From: Bryobacterales bacterium
Lineage (GTDB): Bacteria > Acidobacteriota > Terriglobia > Bryobacterales > Bryobacteraceae
Length of the DNA: 38,033 bases
Direction: 5' to 3'
NCBI GenBank assembly: GCA_003163855.1
Contig: PLRJ01000118.1
Span: 1 to 38,033, forward strand
The notes beneath the pieces were generated by a model. The model did not search any database, was not told where the DNA came from, and saw nothing but the letters and a program-made list of their open reading frames with translations. Positions 5,243-13,872 of the stretch are shown piece by piece. How positions within the stretch are numbered: position 1 is the stretch's first letter; each line of letters opens with the position of its first letter. Both the position numbers and the translations under genes were made by a program.

Positions 5243-6919
5243 TCAACCCGCAATCCCCGCCTGAATCAACTGCTCCGCCTGCTTCAACGCCTCCGCCGTT
5301 ATCGTCTCCCCCGACAACATCCGCCCAATCTCCTTCGCCCGCTCCCCCAAATCCAACTCATCCACCTCCGTCGTAACCCGCCCCTTCTTCTCCCGCTTAG
5401 CCACCGAATAATGGTGATCCGCAAACCCCGCAATCTGCGCCAGATGCGTCACGCAGATAACCTGGTTGCTCTTCGACAACGTCTTCAAACGCTTTCCTAC
5501 CGCTGCCGCGGCTGCTCCACCCACGCCGGCATCCACTTCATCGAAAACCAAAGTCGACAAGCCATGGCGCGTTCCGGAATCCCCAATTGCCGTTTTCAAG
5601 GCCAGCGCGATCCGCGACAACTCCCCGCCCGACGCCACCTTCTCCATCGCCTTCGGTTCCTCGCCTCGATTGGCCGAAACCAGAAACGAAACCTCATCCA
5701 CGCCATGTGCCGACCATGCCGCGGGGCGTACGCTGACCTGAAACTGCGTGCCGCCCATCATTAAGCCTTTCAGCTCCGTCTCCACTTGCTTACTCAATCC
5801 CACGGCCGCCGCGCTCCGCTTCTTGCTCAATTCCTGCGCGGCCTTTTCATAGCGCGCCGCCGCTTCGTCCCGCTCCTTCTCCAACTCCAGCCGAAGCTGC
5901 GTAGCATTCTCCACTTCGCTGATCCGCCGCGCCACATCGTCACGAAACGCCACAATCTCTTCCAAAGTCGGACCATACTTACGCTTCAACTTATCCAGCG
6001 CCGCCAGCCTGCTCTCCACGTCTTCGAGCCTCGCCGGGTCGCTTTCCAGCTTTCCCAAATAGTCACGCAAAGTGTAGGCCGCTTCATCCACTTGCAGCGT
6101 GGCTTGCTTCAACGTCGCGCCCGTCTCCGCCAGACTCGCGTCAATGCGAATCAGTTCATCCAGCTTTTTCATCGCGATGTGCAACTGCGTAGTTGCGCTG
6201 TGCTGCGCCTCATACAAAGCCGAATACGCCGCGGCCGCGCTCTCCTGCAATCGCGTCGTATTCTGCAGAATTTTTCGTTCCGCCTCGAGCGCCGCATCTT
6301 CGCCCGCGTGCGGAGCAGTGGTCTCAATCTCCTTATGTTGAAACGTCCACAAATCCAGCAGCCGAAGCTTCTCCTGCTCACTGCGCCCGAATTCATCCAG
6401 GCGTTCTACCAGCGCACGCCAGCGCGTGAACAACTGGCTTACCTGTTCACGCAATGCTTCGGTCTTCGCATAAGCATCCAGCATCTGGCGCTGCGCCTGC
6501 GCCGTGAACAGCATCTGCTGCTCATTCTGTCCATGGATATCGCCCAACAGGGGCGCAAGCTGCCGCAGAAACGCCGTCGTCACCGGCCGATTGCCAACAA
6601 ACGCGCGCGATTTTCCATTCGCCGTCACCTCGCGCTCGACAATCAAGCCGTCTTCGCCATCCATTTCGATGCCGGAGTCTTTCAATAATGGCGTCAACTG
6701 CCCGTGGTCCACCGAAAAGATGCCCGAGATATGCGCGCGCGCCTGCCCGCTGCGCACCATTTCTGCTGAGGCGCGCGCTCCCAACAGCAGACCCAGTGAA
6801 TCGACCACAATCGACTTGCCGCTTCCCGTTTCGCCGGTGAGCACATTCAGCCCTTCGTGGAAATGAATGCGGGCCTTCTCCACGACGGCATAGTTCTCGA
6901 CCATGAGTTCCAGCAGCAT
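5243..6919 (-). CDS. recN: DNA repair protein RecN
   Basis: A 558-residue SMC-like ATPase that acts at DNA double-strand breaks during recombinational repair. Walker A is GETGSGKS at residues 29-36. A long charged middle section (about 150-370) forms the coiled-coil arms. The ABC signature SGGEL is at 430-434 and Walker B LVFDEVDAG at about 457-465, followed by the THLAQIAGFADHH segment typical of RecN. Length and motif order match the family. The start is the ATG at 6919; the TAGAAT eight bases upstream and the lack of a clear ribosome-binding site suggest a leaderless or near-leaderless transcript. It diverges from the tol operon. Its last ~245 bp are duplicated at 4371-4617. Confidence 0.96.
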   Translation of the reverse strand: MLLELMVENYAVVEKARIHFHEGLNVLTGETGSGKSIVVDSLGLLLGARASAEMVRSGQARAHISGIFSVDHGQLTPLLKDSGIEMDGEDGLIVEREVTANGKSRAFVGNRPVTTAFLRQLAPLLGDIHGQNEQQMLFTAQAQRQMLDAYAKTEALREQVSQLFTRWRALVERLDEFGRSEQEKLRLLDLWTFQHKEIETTAPHAGEDAALEAERKILQNTTRLQESAAAAYSALYEAQHSATTQLHIAMKKLDELIRIDASLAETGATLKQATLQVDEAAYTLRDYLGKLESDPARLEDVESRLAALDKLKRKYGPTLEEIVAFRDDVARRISEVENATQLRLELEKERDEAAARYEKAAQELSKKRSAAAVGLSKQVETELKGLMMGGTQFQVSVRPAAWSAHGVDEVSFLVSANRGEEPKAMEKVASGGELSRIALALKTAIGDSGTRHGLSTLVFDEVDAGVGGAAAAAVGKRLKTLSKSNQVICVTHLAQIAGFADHHYSVAKREKKGRVTTEVDELDLGERAKEIGRMLSGETITAEALKQAEQLIQAGIAG

Positions 6920-7076
6920 TTGACCTCATTCTAAGTCCCTGGGCTGCCCAGACCCGGAAACGTTGTAACGCCATCGCCGCTGGCGCTATCCAACCAGATG
7001 GGCAGCCCCAGGTGTTCTTTCGCGCTCCCGATAGAATAAAAATGAGTTTCAAAGAAAGAACGAGAGGATCTCGATA

Positions 7077-7754
7077 TTGCCCTTCATGTTAGTGCCCGCG
7101 GACCTTGGCCTTTGGGACATGATTCAGAATCTGCGGCCCGTTCCTTTAGTTGTCATTGCCATTCTGGTTATTTTTTCCCTTCTTTCCTGGACCATCGTCT
7201 TTTCTAAAACAGGGGTGTTCAGCCGCGCCAAGCGGGCTAATAGAAACTTTCTACGCGCCTTTCGCAAAGCCAACAATCTGCAGGCGGTGGCGATGGCCAG
7301 CGAACAGTTCAGTGCGGCGCCGCTGGTGGCTGTCTTCGACTTCGGCTACGGGGAAATTGAACGTCAAATCAAACAGCGCGGCGCGCTGGTGAATAAGCCC
7401 GCCATGGAACGCAGCCTGCAATTGGGAATCAGCGAAGAAGTCACCAAGCTTGAGATGAACATGAACTGGCTGGCCACCGTAGCCTCGGTTTCGCCGTTTA
7501 TTGGTTTGTTCGGCACCGTTTGGGGCATCATTGACGCGTTTCAGGGGTTGGGCAACGCCGGCAGCGCCAGTTTGCGCGCGGTGGCGCCTGGTATTTCGGA
7601 AGCGTTGATTACCACTGCCATCGGTCTGGCCGCGGCTATTCCCGCCGCCATCTTTTACAACGTATTCGGCACCAGGATTAAAGAACTCGGCACGCGCATG
7701 GAAGACTTTGCCATTGAGTTTCAGAACTTCGCAGAGCGGGATTTTGGCGGATAA
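7077..7754 (+). CDS. tolQ: TolQ/ExbB-family proton channel subunit
   Basis: A 225-residue inner-membrane protein with three predicted helices at about residues 21-42, 130-153 and 172-196, and a large cytoplasmic loop between the first two. The second helix carries the conserved VSPFIGLFGTVWGIIDAFQG signature. With TolR it forms the proton-driven motor that energises TolA. The TTG at 7077 is preferred over the ATG at 7086 because a GAGAGGAT ribosome-binding site lies about eight bases before it. A TAGAAT at 7032-7037 may be the -10 of the operon promoter in the recN-tolQ divergent region. The stop is two bases before tolR. Confidence 0.93.
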   Translation: MPFMLVPADLGLWDMIQNLRPVPLVVIAILVIFSLLSWTIVFSKTGVFSRAKRANRNFLRAFRKANNLQAVAMASEQFSAAPLVAVFDFGYGEIERQIKQRGALVNKPAMERSLQLGISEEVTKLEMNMNWLATVASVSPFIGLFGTVWGIIDAFQGLGNAGSASLRAVAPGISEALITTAIGLAAAIPAAIFYNVFGTRIKELGTRMEDFAIEFQNFAERDFGG

Positions 7755-7756
7755 GC

Positions 7757-8206
7757 ATGGCTTTCTCGGTAAACGGCGGTAGCGGCGGCAGGGGTAGAAG
7801 ACGCTTTGGCGGAACTTCTGCCATGTCTGAGATAAACATCGTGCCGCTGGTTGACGTGGTGCTGGTGCTGCTAATCATTTTCATGATTACGGCCAACGTC
7901 ATGGAGTTTGGGCTGGATATAAAAGTGCCGCAGGTGAAACGAGTCCAGAGTACCGCGCAGGATCTGCCGGTGGTCAGCATCACAAAGAACGGCGAATCGT
8001 TTCTGAACGACAAACCCATCAACATCAACCTTCTTGCCGACGGCATTCACGAACGTTTCCACAATGCCACCGCCGTCTATGTGAGGGCGGACAAGGAAAC
8101 GCCCTGGGATCCCATAGCGCAAATTGTGGCGCAGCTAGGCGAAGCTAAATTTGAAGTGCGCATGGTAACTGCGCCGATTGATTCGGCGGCGCGGCAGAAC
8201 CGCTAA
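7757..8206 (+). CDS. tolR: TolR/ExbD-family motor subunit
   Basis: A 149-residue protein. After a Gly/Arg-rich cytoplasmic tail (residues 1-20) comes MSEINIVPLVDVVLVLLIIF at about 23-42, the single membrane helix with the proton-path Asp at residue 33 (LVDVVLVLLI). The rest is the periplasmic ExbD domain, which in the family dimerises and contacts peptidoglycan. It follows tolQ directly and precedes the TonB/TolA-like gene by three bases, so the three are almost certainly translated from one message. The length is typical for TolR. Confidence 0.94.
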   Translation: MAFSVNGGSGGRGRRRFGGTSAMSEINIVPLVDVVLVLLIIFMITANVMEFGLDIKVPQVKRVQSTAQDLPVVSITKNGESFLNDKPININLLADGIHERFHNATAVYVRADKETPWDPIAQIVAQLGEAKFEVRMVTAPIDSAARQNR

Positions 8207-8209
8207 CTC

Positions 8210-8986
8210 ATGCCTCAACCGATAGACATTCTCGATCAGCGCGACCCGCTTGGCGCCTCCTTCGTCGGAGCCGTTGCCATACATGCGCTGGTGGCCTTTG
8301 TCATCTTCTATGGTTGGGTATGGATGCAGAAATCGAAGGAGACGCTGGGCGATCCGCATCCCGCGGGCGGACCCGCCTACGCTGTCTCGCCCGTGCATAG
8401 CATTCCCATTCCGCAGCGCGACGCGCCGCAGAATCCGGTAGCGCACGACACGCAATCGACAGTTCCCACGGCGCCGACGCCGGCCAAGGTGGAAGTGGAA
8501 AAGAAGCCGCCACCGCCGAAAGACGCGTTTCAGATTCCCGACAAACTGAAGTACGACATTACTCCGAAACAGCGCCAGCAATACACGCAGCCTGCGCCCC
8601 AGAACCAGGTTTACAGCCGCGCGCAGCAGGCCGTTTCCAATCCGATGTACGCGGCGCAATCGGGAGGCGGGCAAGTGGGTGTCGGCCCGAATTCGCCGTT
8701 GGGCCAGCGCTATGGCTGGTATGCCAACCTCATTCGCGAGCGCATTGCACAGAACTGGCGCACCAACGGCCTGGATGCGCGCAGCCAGTCCTCACCCGCC
8801 GTTATCAGCTTTTCGATTATGCGCGACGGTACCGTGCGCAATCCGCAGGTTTCTCAATCCAGCGGCAACCCAACCATTGACAACACGGCTCTGCGGGCAG
8901 TTTACGAATCGAATCCGATGCCCCCGCTTCCTCCGCAGATTACCGAAAGCTACATCTCCGCTCAATTTACTTTCAACTTACGCTGA
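8210..8986 (+). CDS. TonB/TolA-like energy transducer
   Basis: A 258-residue protein with an N-terminal membrane anchor (about residues 16-38, containing AIHALVAFVIFYGW with a His as in TonB/TolA proteins). A Pro/Lys-rich periplasmic spacer follows (about 55-140, including EVEKKPPPPKDAF), then a C-terminal TonB-like domain (about 165-258, with YANLIRERIAQNWR and VISFSIMRDGTVRNPQVSQS). Its place between tolR and tolB argues for the TolA role, linking the motor to TolB and Pal. The C-terminal domain matches the TonB family in pattern, so I leave the symbol blank. The stop overlaps the tolB ATG by one base. Confidence 0.85.
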   Translation: MPQPIDILDQRDPLGASFVGAVAIHALVAFVIFYGWVWMQKSKETLGDPHPAGGPAYAVSPVHSIPIPQRDAPQNPVAHDTQSTVPTAPTPAKVEVEKKPPPPKDAFQIPDKLKYDITPKQRQQYTQPAPQNQVYSRAQQAVSNPMYAAQSGGGQVGVGPNSPLGQRYGWYANLIRERIAQNWRTNGLDARSQSSPAVISFSIMRDGTVRNPQVSQSSGNPTIDNTALRAVYESNPMPPLPPQITESYISAQFTFNLR

Positions 8987-10362
8987 TGCGCCTACTTACT
9001 GCTACTTTTCTACTCATTTTCGCTGGCTTCTGGGTCTCCGCTCAGCAGCAAACTATCACCGGCAATATTGATAAAAATCCCGGCAAGCCCCGCATTGCCG
9101 TGCCCGATTTCCGAGCCAACGGCGCTGCGGCACCTTTAATAGGAACCTTTAACGCCACCGTTTCGGCTGATCTGCAGTCGTCGCCGCTTATCAACTTCGT
9201 TCCCAAGACAACCTATCCGCTGCAACCACCGCAGCAGCCGAACGATCTTGTTGCCGGCGTCGCGCCGCCCAGTAACAACGCAATTATTCAAGCCAACCGT
9301 CTTACTGACTGGAGTCTGCCACCGGTGGGAGCTAACTACCTGGGCATGGGTTATGGCGCCGAAGACCGAGGCTTGTTCGTGGCCTTTGGTTGGTTTTATT
9401 CCACCGCCACCAACATCACCAGTCTGCAGCAGGCGCAAGTGTTCGGAAAAGTTTATACCGGACCGTTAACCCAGGCCGGCGCCGTGGATTGCGGCCACCG
9501 CTTTGCGGCCGACATCCTGGCGCAATTCGGCGGAACCAGCCTGGTAGGAACCCGCATTGTCTTTGTGTCCGACCGTTCCGGCGCCAAAGAAATATGGGTG
9601 ATGAACTGGGACGGCACAGACCAGCGCCAGTTGACGCGCTATAACTCCATCAGCACGTTCCCATCCGCCTCACCCGATGGCCGCATGGTGGCGTTTACCA
9701 CCTACGCCACTGGTTTCCCTTCCATTCAGATCTTTTCCATCGACTCCGGCCGCAAACTGCCGTTTTATAACCAGCGCGCCTCCATGAATGCGTTTGTTAC
9801 TTTTAGTCCTGACTCTAAAACGATTGTGTTTTCGTCCACGGCAGCGGGCGGTCCGGCGCAACTCTATTCGGCGACTGTCGATGGCGGCAATTTGCACCGC
9901 ATCACTCACTCGGGCGCGATAGAAGTCGAGCCCAAAATCAATCCAAAGAACGGCACCGACCTGGTTGATGTCTCAGGCCGAAGCGGTTTGCCACAGATTT
10001 ATCAAATGAACATCGAGGGTGCCGATGTGCGACGCCTCTCAGCCGGCACGGGGGAAGCGACAAATCCCGCCTGGAGTCCCGATGGCGCCCACATTGCGTT
10101 CGCCTGGACCAAGGGCTTTGAGCCAGGCAACTACAACATATTCGTAATGGATACTGTCTCGCAGGTGACCACCCAGCTAACGACCAATGAGGGGCGCAAT
10201 GAGAATCCAACCTGGGCGCCTGATGGTGCGCACATTGTCTACGCCTCCAAGCGCGGCCGGCAATCGCAGATTTGGGTTATGAATGCGGACGGCACCGGTA
10301 AGCATGTGTTAACGCAGGCCGGAAATAATGAAAAGCCTTTTTGGGTAAACGCTGAGCATTAA
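8986..10362 (+). CDS. tolB: Tol-Pal system protein TolB
   Basis: A 458-residue periplasmic protein. Residues 1-19 are a Sec signal peptide ending near VSAQ. An N-terminal alpha/beta domain (about 27-180) starts with KPRIAVPDFRANG. A six-bladed PD40 beta-propeller follows (about 185-455), with repeats such as IVFVSDRSGAKEIWVMNWDG, AFTTYATGFPSIQIFSID and IVYASKRGRQSQIWVMNADG. TolB cycles between Pal and TolA at the division site. The start overlaps the preceding stop (TGATG), indicating coupled translation. Size is near the family norm (about 430) with a slightly long N-terminal domain. Confidence 0.95.
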   Translation: MRLLTATFLLIFAGFWVSAQQQTITGNIDKNPGKPRIAVPDFRANGAAAPLIGTFNATVSADLQSSPLINFVPKTTYPLQPPQQPNDLVAGVAPPSNNAIIQANRLTDWSLPPVGANYLGMGYGAEDRGLFVAFGWFYSTATNITSLQQAQVFGKVYTGPLTQAGAVDCGHRFAADILAQFGGTSLVGTRIVFVSDRSGAKEIWVMNWDGTDQRQLTRYNSISTFPSASPDGRMVAFTTYATGFPSIQIFSIDSGRKLPFYNQRASMNAFVTFSPDSKTIVFSSTAAGGPAQLYSATVDGGNLHRITHSGAIEVEPKINPKNGTDLVDVSGRSGLPQIYQMNIEGADVRRLSAGTGEATNPAWSPDGAHIAFAWTKGFEPGNYNIFVMDTVSQVTTQLTTNEGRNENPTWAPDGAHIVYASKRGRQSQIWVMNADGTGKHVLTQAGNNEKPFWVNAEH

Positions 10363-10428
10363 AACATGCGGATGCGTAAGATGAAATACTAGATAGTCAG
10401 ACCTTATTAGGGGGATCGAAAAAAAGAA

Positions 10429-11205
10429 ATGTTGAATAAAAGGGCGTATGTGGCGTTGTGTGCCACCCTCATTCTCGGCCTGTCGGCAGGCTGCAAGAAA
10501 AAGGTGCCGCCACCACCACCACCGCCGCCCGTCACCGACAATACGCCGGCACCCGTGGCCAAGCCTGTCATCAGTTACTTCACGGCCGAACCAAGCACTG
10601 TCAGTTCCGGCCAACCGTCATCGCTGCGCTGGTCTGTCAGCGATGCCACCAGCATCACCGTCGATAATGGCGTTGGTGGCGGCCTGAGTCCCTCCGGACG
10701 CAAGGGCGTCTATCCAACGGCCACAACTACGTATCACATGACCGCCACGGGCGCGGGCGGAACGGCTGAAGCTGACACGACTGTCACGGTTTCAACCCCG
10801 CCACCGCCGGCTCCCGTTCCGAATGCGGCGCCTAGCCAAAGTGTGCAGGAAATTCTGGCGCACCAAGTGCAGGATCTGCATTTCGACTACGACAAGAGCG
10901 AAGTTCGGCCTGAAGATCAAAGCACGCTGCAAGGCGATGCCAGCGCTCTGAAGACCATCTTCCAGATGGATCCGAATTTCATCGTGACCATAGAAGGCAA
11001 CTGCGATGAACGTGGTTCCGCCGAATACAATTTAGGCCTGGGCGACCGCCGCGCCGGCGCAACCAAAGATGCCCTCGTCGCTCTTGGAGTTCCCGGTGAC
11101 AAACTCCGAACCATCAGCTACGGCAAGGAACATCCCCTATGTACCGATGCCACTGAATCTTGTTATGCCCAAAACCGCCGCGCTCACTTTGCCGCAACGC
11201 AATAG
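10429..11205 (+). CDS. pal: Peptidoglycan-associated lipoprotein Pal with an added Ig-like domain
   Basis: A 258-residue lipoprotein. The lipobox LSAGC places the lipidated Cys at residue 22, followed by KKK and a run of eight prolines. Residues about 47-125 form an Ig/PKD-like beta domain (PVISYFTAEPSTVSSGQPSS, then LRWSVSDATSITVDNGVG), which standard Pal proteins lack. The OmpA-like domain (about 140-258) is canonical: LHFDYDKSEVRPEDQ, then EGNCDERGSAEYNLGLGDRR, whose Asp and Arg bind the diaminopimelate side chain of peptidoglycan. Pal tethers the outer membrane to the wall and binds TolB. It lies 66 bp after tolB and ends just before a strong terminator. Confidence 0.95.
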   Translation: MLNKRAYVALCATLILGLSAGCKKKVPPPPPPPPVTDNTPAPVAKPVISYFTAEPSTVSSGQPSSLRWSVSDATSITVDNGVGGGLSPSGRKGVYPTATTTYHMTATGAGGTAEADTTVTVSTPPPPAPVPNAAPSQSVQEILAHQVQDLHFDYDKSEVRPEDQSTLQGDASALKTIFQMDPNFIVTIEGNCDERGSAEYNLGLGDRRAGATKDALVALGVPGDKLRTISYGKEHPLCTDATESCYAQNRRAHFAATQ

Positions 11206-11264
11206 GAAACCGGCTGGTTGAGAACAACCATTAAACTTTCTTACATTTAAATTGAGTAAGTAAC

Positions 11265-11293
11265 GGGGACGGAGCCCATCCGTCCCCTTTTTT
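11265..11293 (+). terminator. Intrinsic terminator between pal and cpoB
   Basis: A perfect 9-bp stem (GGGGACGGA at 11265-11273 with TCCGTCCCC at 11279-11287), a 5-base loop and a six-T tract (11288-11293). It would end the tolQ-pal message. cpoB starts only 16 bases later, with the ribosome-binding site AAGGAG directly abutting the T-tract, so cpoB depends on read-through or on a promoter inside pal. Confidence 0.9.
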
Positions 11294-11308
11294 AAGGAGT
11301 GAATACTC

Positions 11309-12250
11309 GTGAAAATCCTTCGCCTCATTGCTTTGCTTCTTTGCTGCTCGTCTTTTTCATTTGCCGTGAACAAGGACCTTGTCCAGTTGCAGCGCGACCT
11401 GGAAGACAAACTTAATGCCATGCAGAACGACCTGGATACGAAGCTGGCGGGCCTTACCGGCATGGTTACGGCTATGCAGGCCGATACGCGCCGCACGGCC
11501 GATCAGGTGGCCACCATGCAGGATACGATTGGCAACAATGTTGCCAAATCTCTAACGCCCGTGGCGGGCCTGGGCGCCAAAGTTGACACTGTGAACGACG
11601 ACGTACGTTCGCTTAAAGATGCCCTTGCCGATTTGAGCGGGCGTCTGGAACGAATGGACGCGAAAATGACCGATCTGAAGAATCAATTGCAGATTATGCA
11701 GAATCCGCCCGCTGCGCCTTCCAATACAGCGCCCGGCGCGATGCCCCCCGGCAGCACGCCGCCTCCCGGATCCACTGCCATGCCACCCATGGCGGGCGCA
11801 ACTCCGGCCAACGGTCAATACATTGCTCCTGGACCCGTAGCACCTGTGGGCATGAGCGCGGACAAAAGCTTTACCGATGCCCTGCGCGATCTGCAAACCG
11901 GCAAAACCGATTTGGCCTACAACGAATTTCAGCAGTACATCACCTACTTCCCGAATACCGAGTACGCGGCGAACTCGCAGTACTACATCGGAGAAATTGA
12001 CTACAATCGCGGAAATTATACAGGTGCTGTGAAAGCCTTCGACGCGGTTCTCGAACGTTATCCCAACAATCCGAAGACTTCCGATGCGCACTTGATGAAG
12101 GCCTACGCGCTGTTGAAATCGAACCAGCGCAACAAGGCTGTTCAGGAGTTTCGCGTCCTGGTCGCCAAGTATCCCAACAGCGATAACTCACGCAAAGCTT
12201 TACAGCAACTGCGATCGCTGGGCGTTTCTGCCGCCACTGCCCAGCGCTGA
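11309..12250 (+). CDS. cpoB: Tol-Pal accessory protein CpoB (YbgF)
   Basis: A 313-residue periplasmic protein. Residues 1-19 form a Sec signal peptide (LLCCSSFSFA). A coiled coil (about 20-130, rich in LQRDLEDKLNAMQNDLDTKL-type heptads) would trimerise it. A Pro/Gly-rich linker spans about 131-170. A C-terminal TPR domain (about 180-300) includes FTDALRDLQTGKTDLAYNEF and YPNNPKTSDAHLMKAYALL. In enterobacteria CpoB coordinates peptidoglycan synthesis with outer-membrane constriction through TolA and PBP1B. The GTG start at 11309 is supported by AAGGAG about 10 bases upstream. It converges on the GH32 gene with three bases between the two stops. Confidence 0.92.
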   Translation: MKILRLIALLLCCSSFSFAVNKDLVQLQRDLEDKLNAMQNDLDTKLAGLTGMVTAMQADTRRTADQVATMQDTIGNNVAKSLTPVAGLGAKVDTVNDDVRSLKDALADLSGRLERMDAKMTDLKNQLQIMQNPPAAPSNTAPGAMPPGSTPPPGSTAMPPMAGATPANGQYIAPGPVAPVGMSADKSFTDALRDLQTGKTDLAYNEFQQYITYFPNTEYAANSQYYIGEIDYNRGNYTGAVKAFDAVLERYPNNPKTSDAHLMKAYALLKSNQRNKAVQEFRVLVAKYPNSDNSRKALQQLRSLGVSAATAQR

Positions 12251-12253
12251 CAG

Positions 12254-13795
12254 TCAATGCGCCGATTTCAAAGCTGTTAAATCGGCCGCCAGCTTGCCCG
12301 TCTTGCCGCCCTTGGAATAGAATTGCAATCCGTTCGCATTGGCCGCCGGAAATACCAGATCGGTCATTGTTACCGTTCCATTGTTAGCAAATACTTCCAC
12401 GGACGAACGGTCAACGACGATGTCCATCGTGAGTTTGCCCGCCAGGTGCAATGGCGCGTCCAGTCTCACAGGGAAATCTTTGCTGAAGCTGACATCGCCG
12501 GAATGGGTTCTATCGAAATACAGCTTGCCGACCTGCTTGTCATAGCCGACCAGCGTATAGCTGGTGCCGTCCTCCGAAAGAATCTTCCAGCCAACATCCG
12601 AGGCTGAACCCACATCGACAGTCGTTTTTAATTCAAACGTATGGCCCTTGGTTAAATCCGTCTTCGCCAGAGCCGCATTCAAACTCTGGTCGTCCACATC
12701 GTCGATTTTCAGGTGCCCTTTAGCCAGCGTTTGCAGTTCCTTCAAAGGCGCCTGGATGAGCCGGATACCTTCCGCGGTCTCGCGCAGCTTCAACTGCCTT
12801 GGCAGCGTCATCTGTCCGCGCCACGGGCTGGTTGGCAGCTTGTCCGCATACTGCCAGTTGCTCATCCAACCGATCATCACCTGCGTTTGATTTTTCGGCA
12901 GCCCGCTGAACGTCAGCGCGCAATAACAATCCTTGCCGTAATCCGTCCACAGCGTCTGCGCCGCCGGATTGCCGTTCTTAAAGGCGTTGCCATCGAAATT
13001 TCCAATAAAATACTGCTCGCCCGAACCGCCGGCGCGGCCGCCCGGATTTAACCCCACCTTCATCACCCAGCGCTGCTGTCCTGCCTTGCCCTCCAGCGGC
13101 AGAGGAAAAAGTTCCGGGCATTCCCACTGGCCGCCGGTCGCGCCTGCCGGCCCAAACTCGCTCAGCGTCTTCCATGTCTTGAGATCGGGCGAACCATAGA
13201 TCCGCACTTTATGATCGTCCGGCAGCGACACGGCCATCACCCAATGCTTCCCTTGCTCCGACCAGAAGACTTTCGGATCGCGAAAATCAGTCATATGCAG
13301 ATCGAGCACCGGGTTTCCCGCATATTTCGTCCAGGTGCGCCCATTGTCGTTGCTATAGGCAACATTTTGCGTCTGTAGCGATTTGGACGCCCCTTTGGCT
13401 GCGGTATAGCCGGTGTAAACAGCCACCATGCAGGGCTTGTTATCTTTGCAGAACTTGCTGGTGTTGTGTTCGTCAACCACGGTGCTGCCGGTAAAAATCA
13501 TGATGCCGTCCTGCTCCGGCAGAGCGACGGGAAGTTCACTCCAGTGCAGCATGTCCCGGCTGACTGCATGTCCCCAACTCATGTGGCCCCACACATCGCC
13601 AAACGGATTGTATTGGTAGAACAGGTGATACTCACCATCGAAAAACGCGAGTCCGTTAGGATCGTTGGTCCAATGCACGCGTGGCGAGAAGTGGAACTGC
13701 GGCCGGAATGGCTGATCGTAGTCAGATTGACTTGCCGTCCGCGCGAACAAACATATCCCGATGAACAACCCTAAACAAAAACTCAGGCGTTTCAA
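12254..13795 (-). CDS. Secreted GH32 fructan hydrolase (levanase/invertase type)
   Basis: A 513-residue enzyme with a Sec signal peptide (residues 1-22). The family-32 five-bladed propeller carries all three catalytic motifs: WTNDPNG with the nucleophile Asp45, FRDPK with Asp173, and ECPEL with acid/base Glu225. Residues about 360-513 form the C-terminal beta-sandwich. The enzyme hydrolyses beta-fructosidic bonds in levan, inulin or sucrose; the exact substrate cannot be read. The start is a TTG at 13795 with AGGAG six to seven bases upstream. It is divergent from aroDE. No fructose transporter or fructokinase lies next to it, so it appears to work alone outside the cytoplasm. Confidence 0.92.
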   Translation of the reverse strand: MKRLSFCLGLFIGICLFARTASQSDYDQPFRPQFHFSPRVHWTNDPNGLAFFDGEYHLFYQYNPFGDVWGHMSWGHAVSRDMLHWSELPVALPEQDGIMIFTGSTVVDEHNTSKFCKDNKPCMVAVYTGYTAAKGASKSLQTQNVAYSNDNGRTWTKYAGNPVLDLHMTDFRDPKVFWSEQGKHWVMAVSLPDDHKVRIYGSPDLKTWKTLSEFGPAGATGGQWECPELFPLPLEGKAGQQRWVMKVGLNPGGRAGGSGEQYFIGNFDGNAFKNGNPAAQTLWTDYGKDCYCALTFSGLPKNQTQVMIGWMSNWQYADKLPTSPWRGQMTLPRQLKLRETAEGIRLIQAPLKELQTLAKGHLKIDDVDDQSLNAALAKTDLTKGHTFELKTTVDVGSASDVGWKILSEDGTSYTLVGYDKQVGKLYFDRTHSGDVSFSKDFPVRLDAPLHLAGKLTMDIVVDRSSVEVFANNGTVTMTDLVFPAANANGLQFYSKGGKTGKLAADLTALKSAH

Positions 13796-13872
13796 ATGAA
13801 TCTCCTAAGAAGAGCATATGCGAGTGCGCTTCACTTGGTCCCGCTTGCTATCCTAACCAAGCACCTCCCGTC

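Noticed and set aside
5786..6688. A 300-codon open frame on the plus strand inside recN
   Set aside because: It is antisense to recN, which has complete family motifs. The encoded protein is Arg/Leu/Gln-rich without domains, as expected for an antisense frame in GC-rich DNA.
6522..7052. A 176-codon minus-strand frame overlapping the recN start and the recN-tolQ gap
   Set aside because: It is a shifted frame of recN with no conserved motif and would cover the divergent promoter region.
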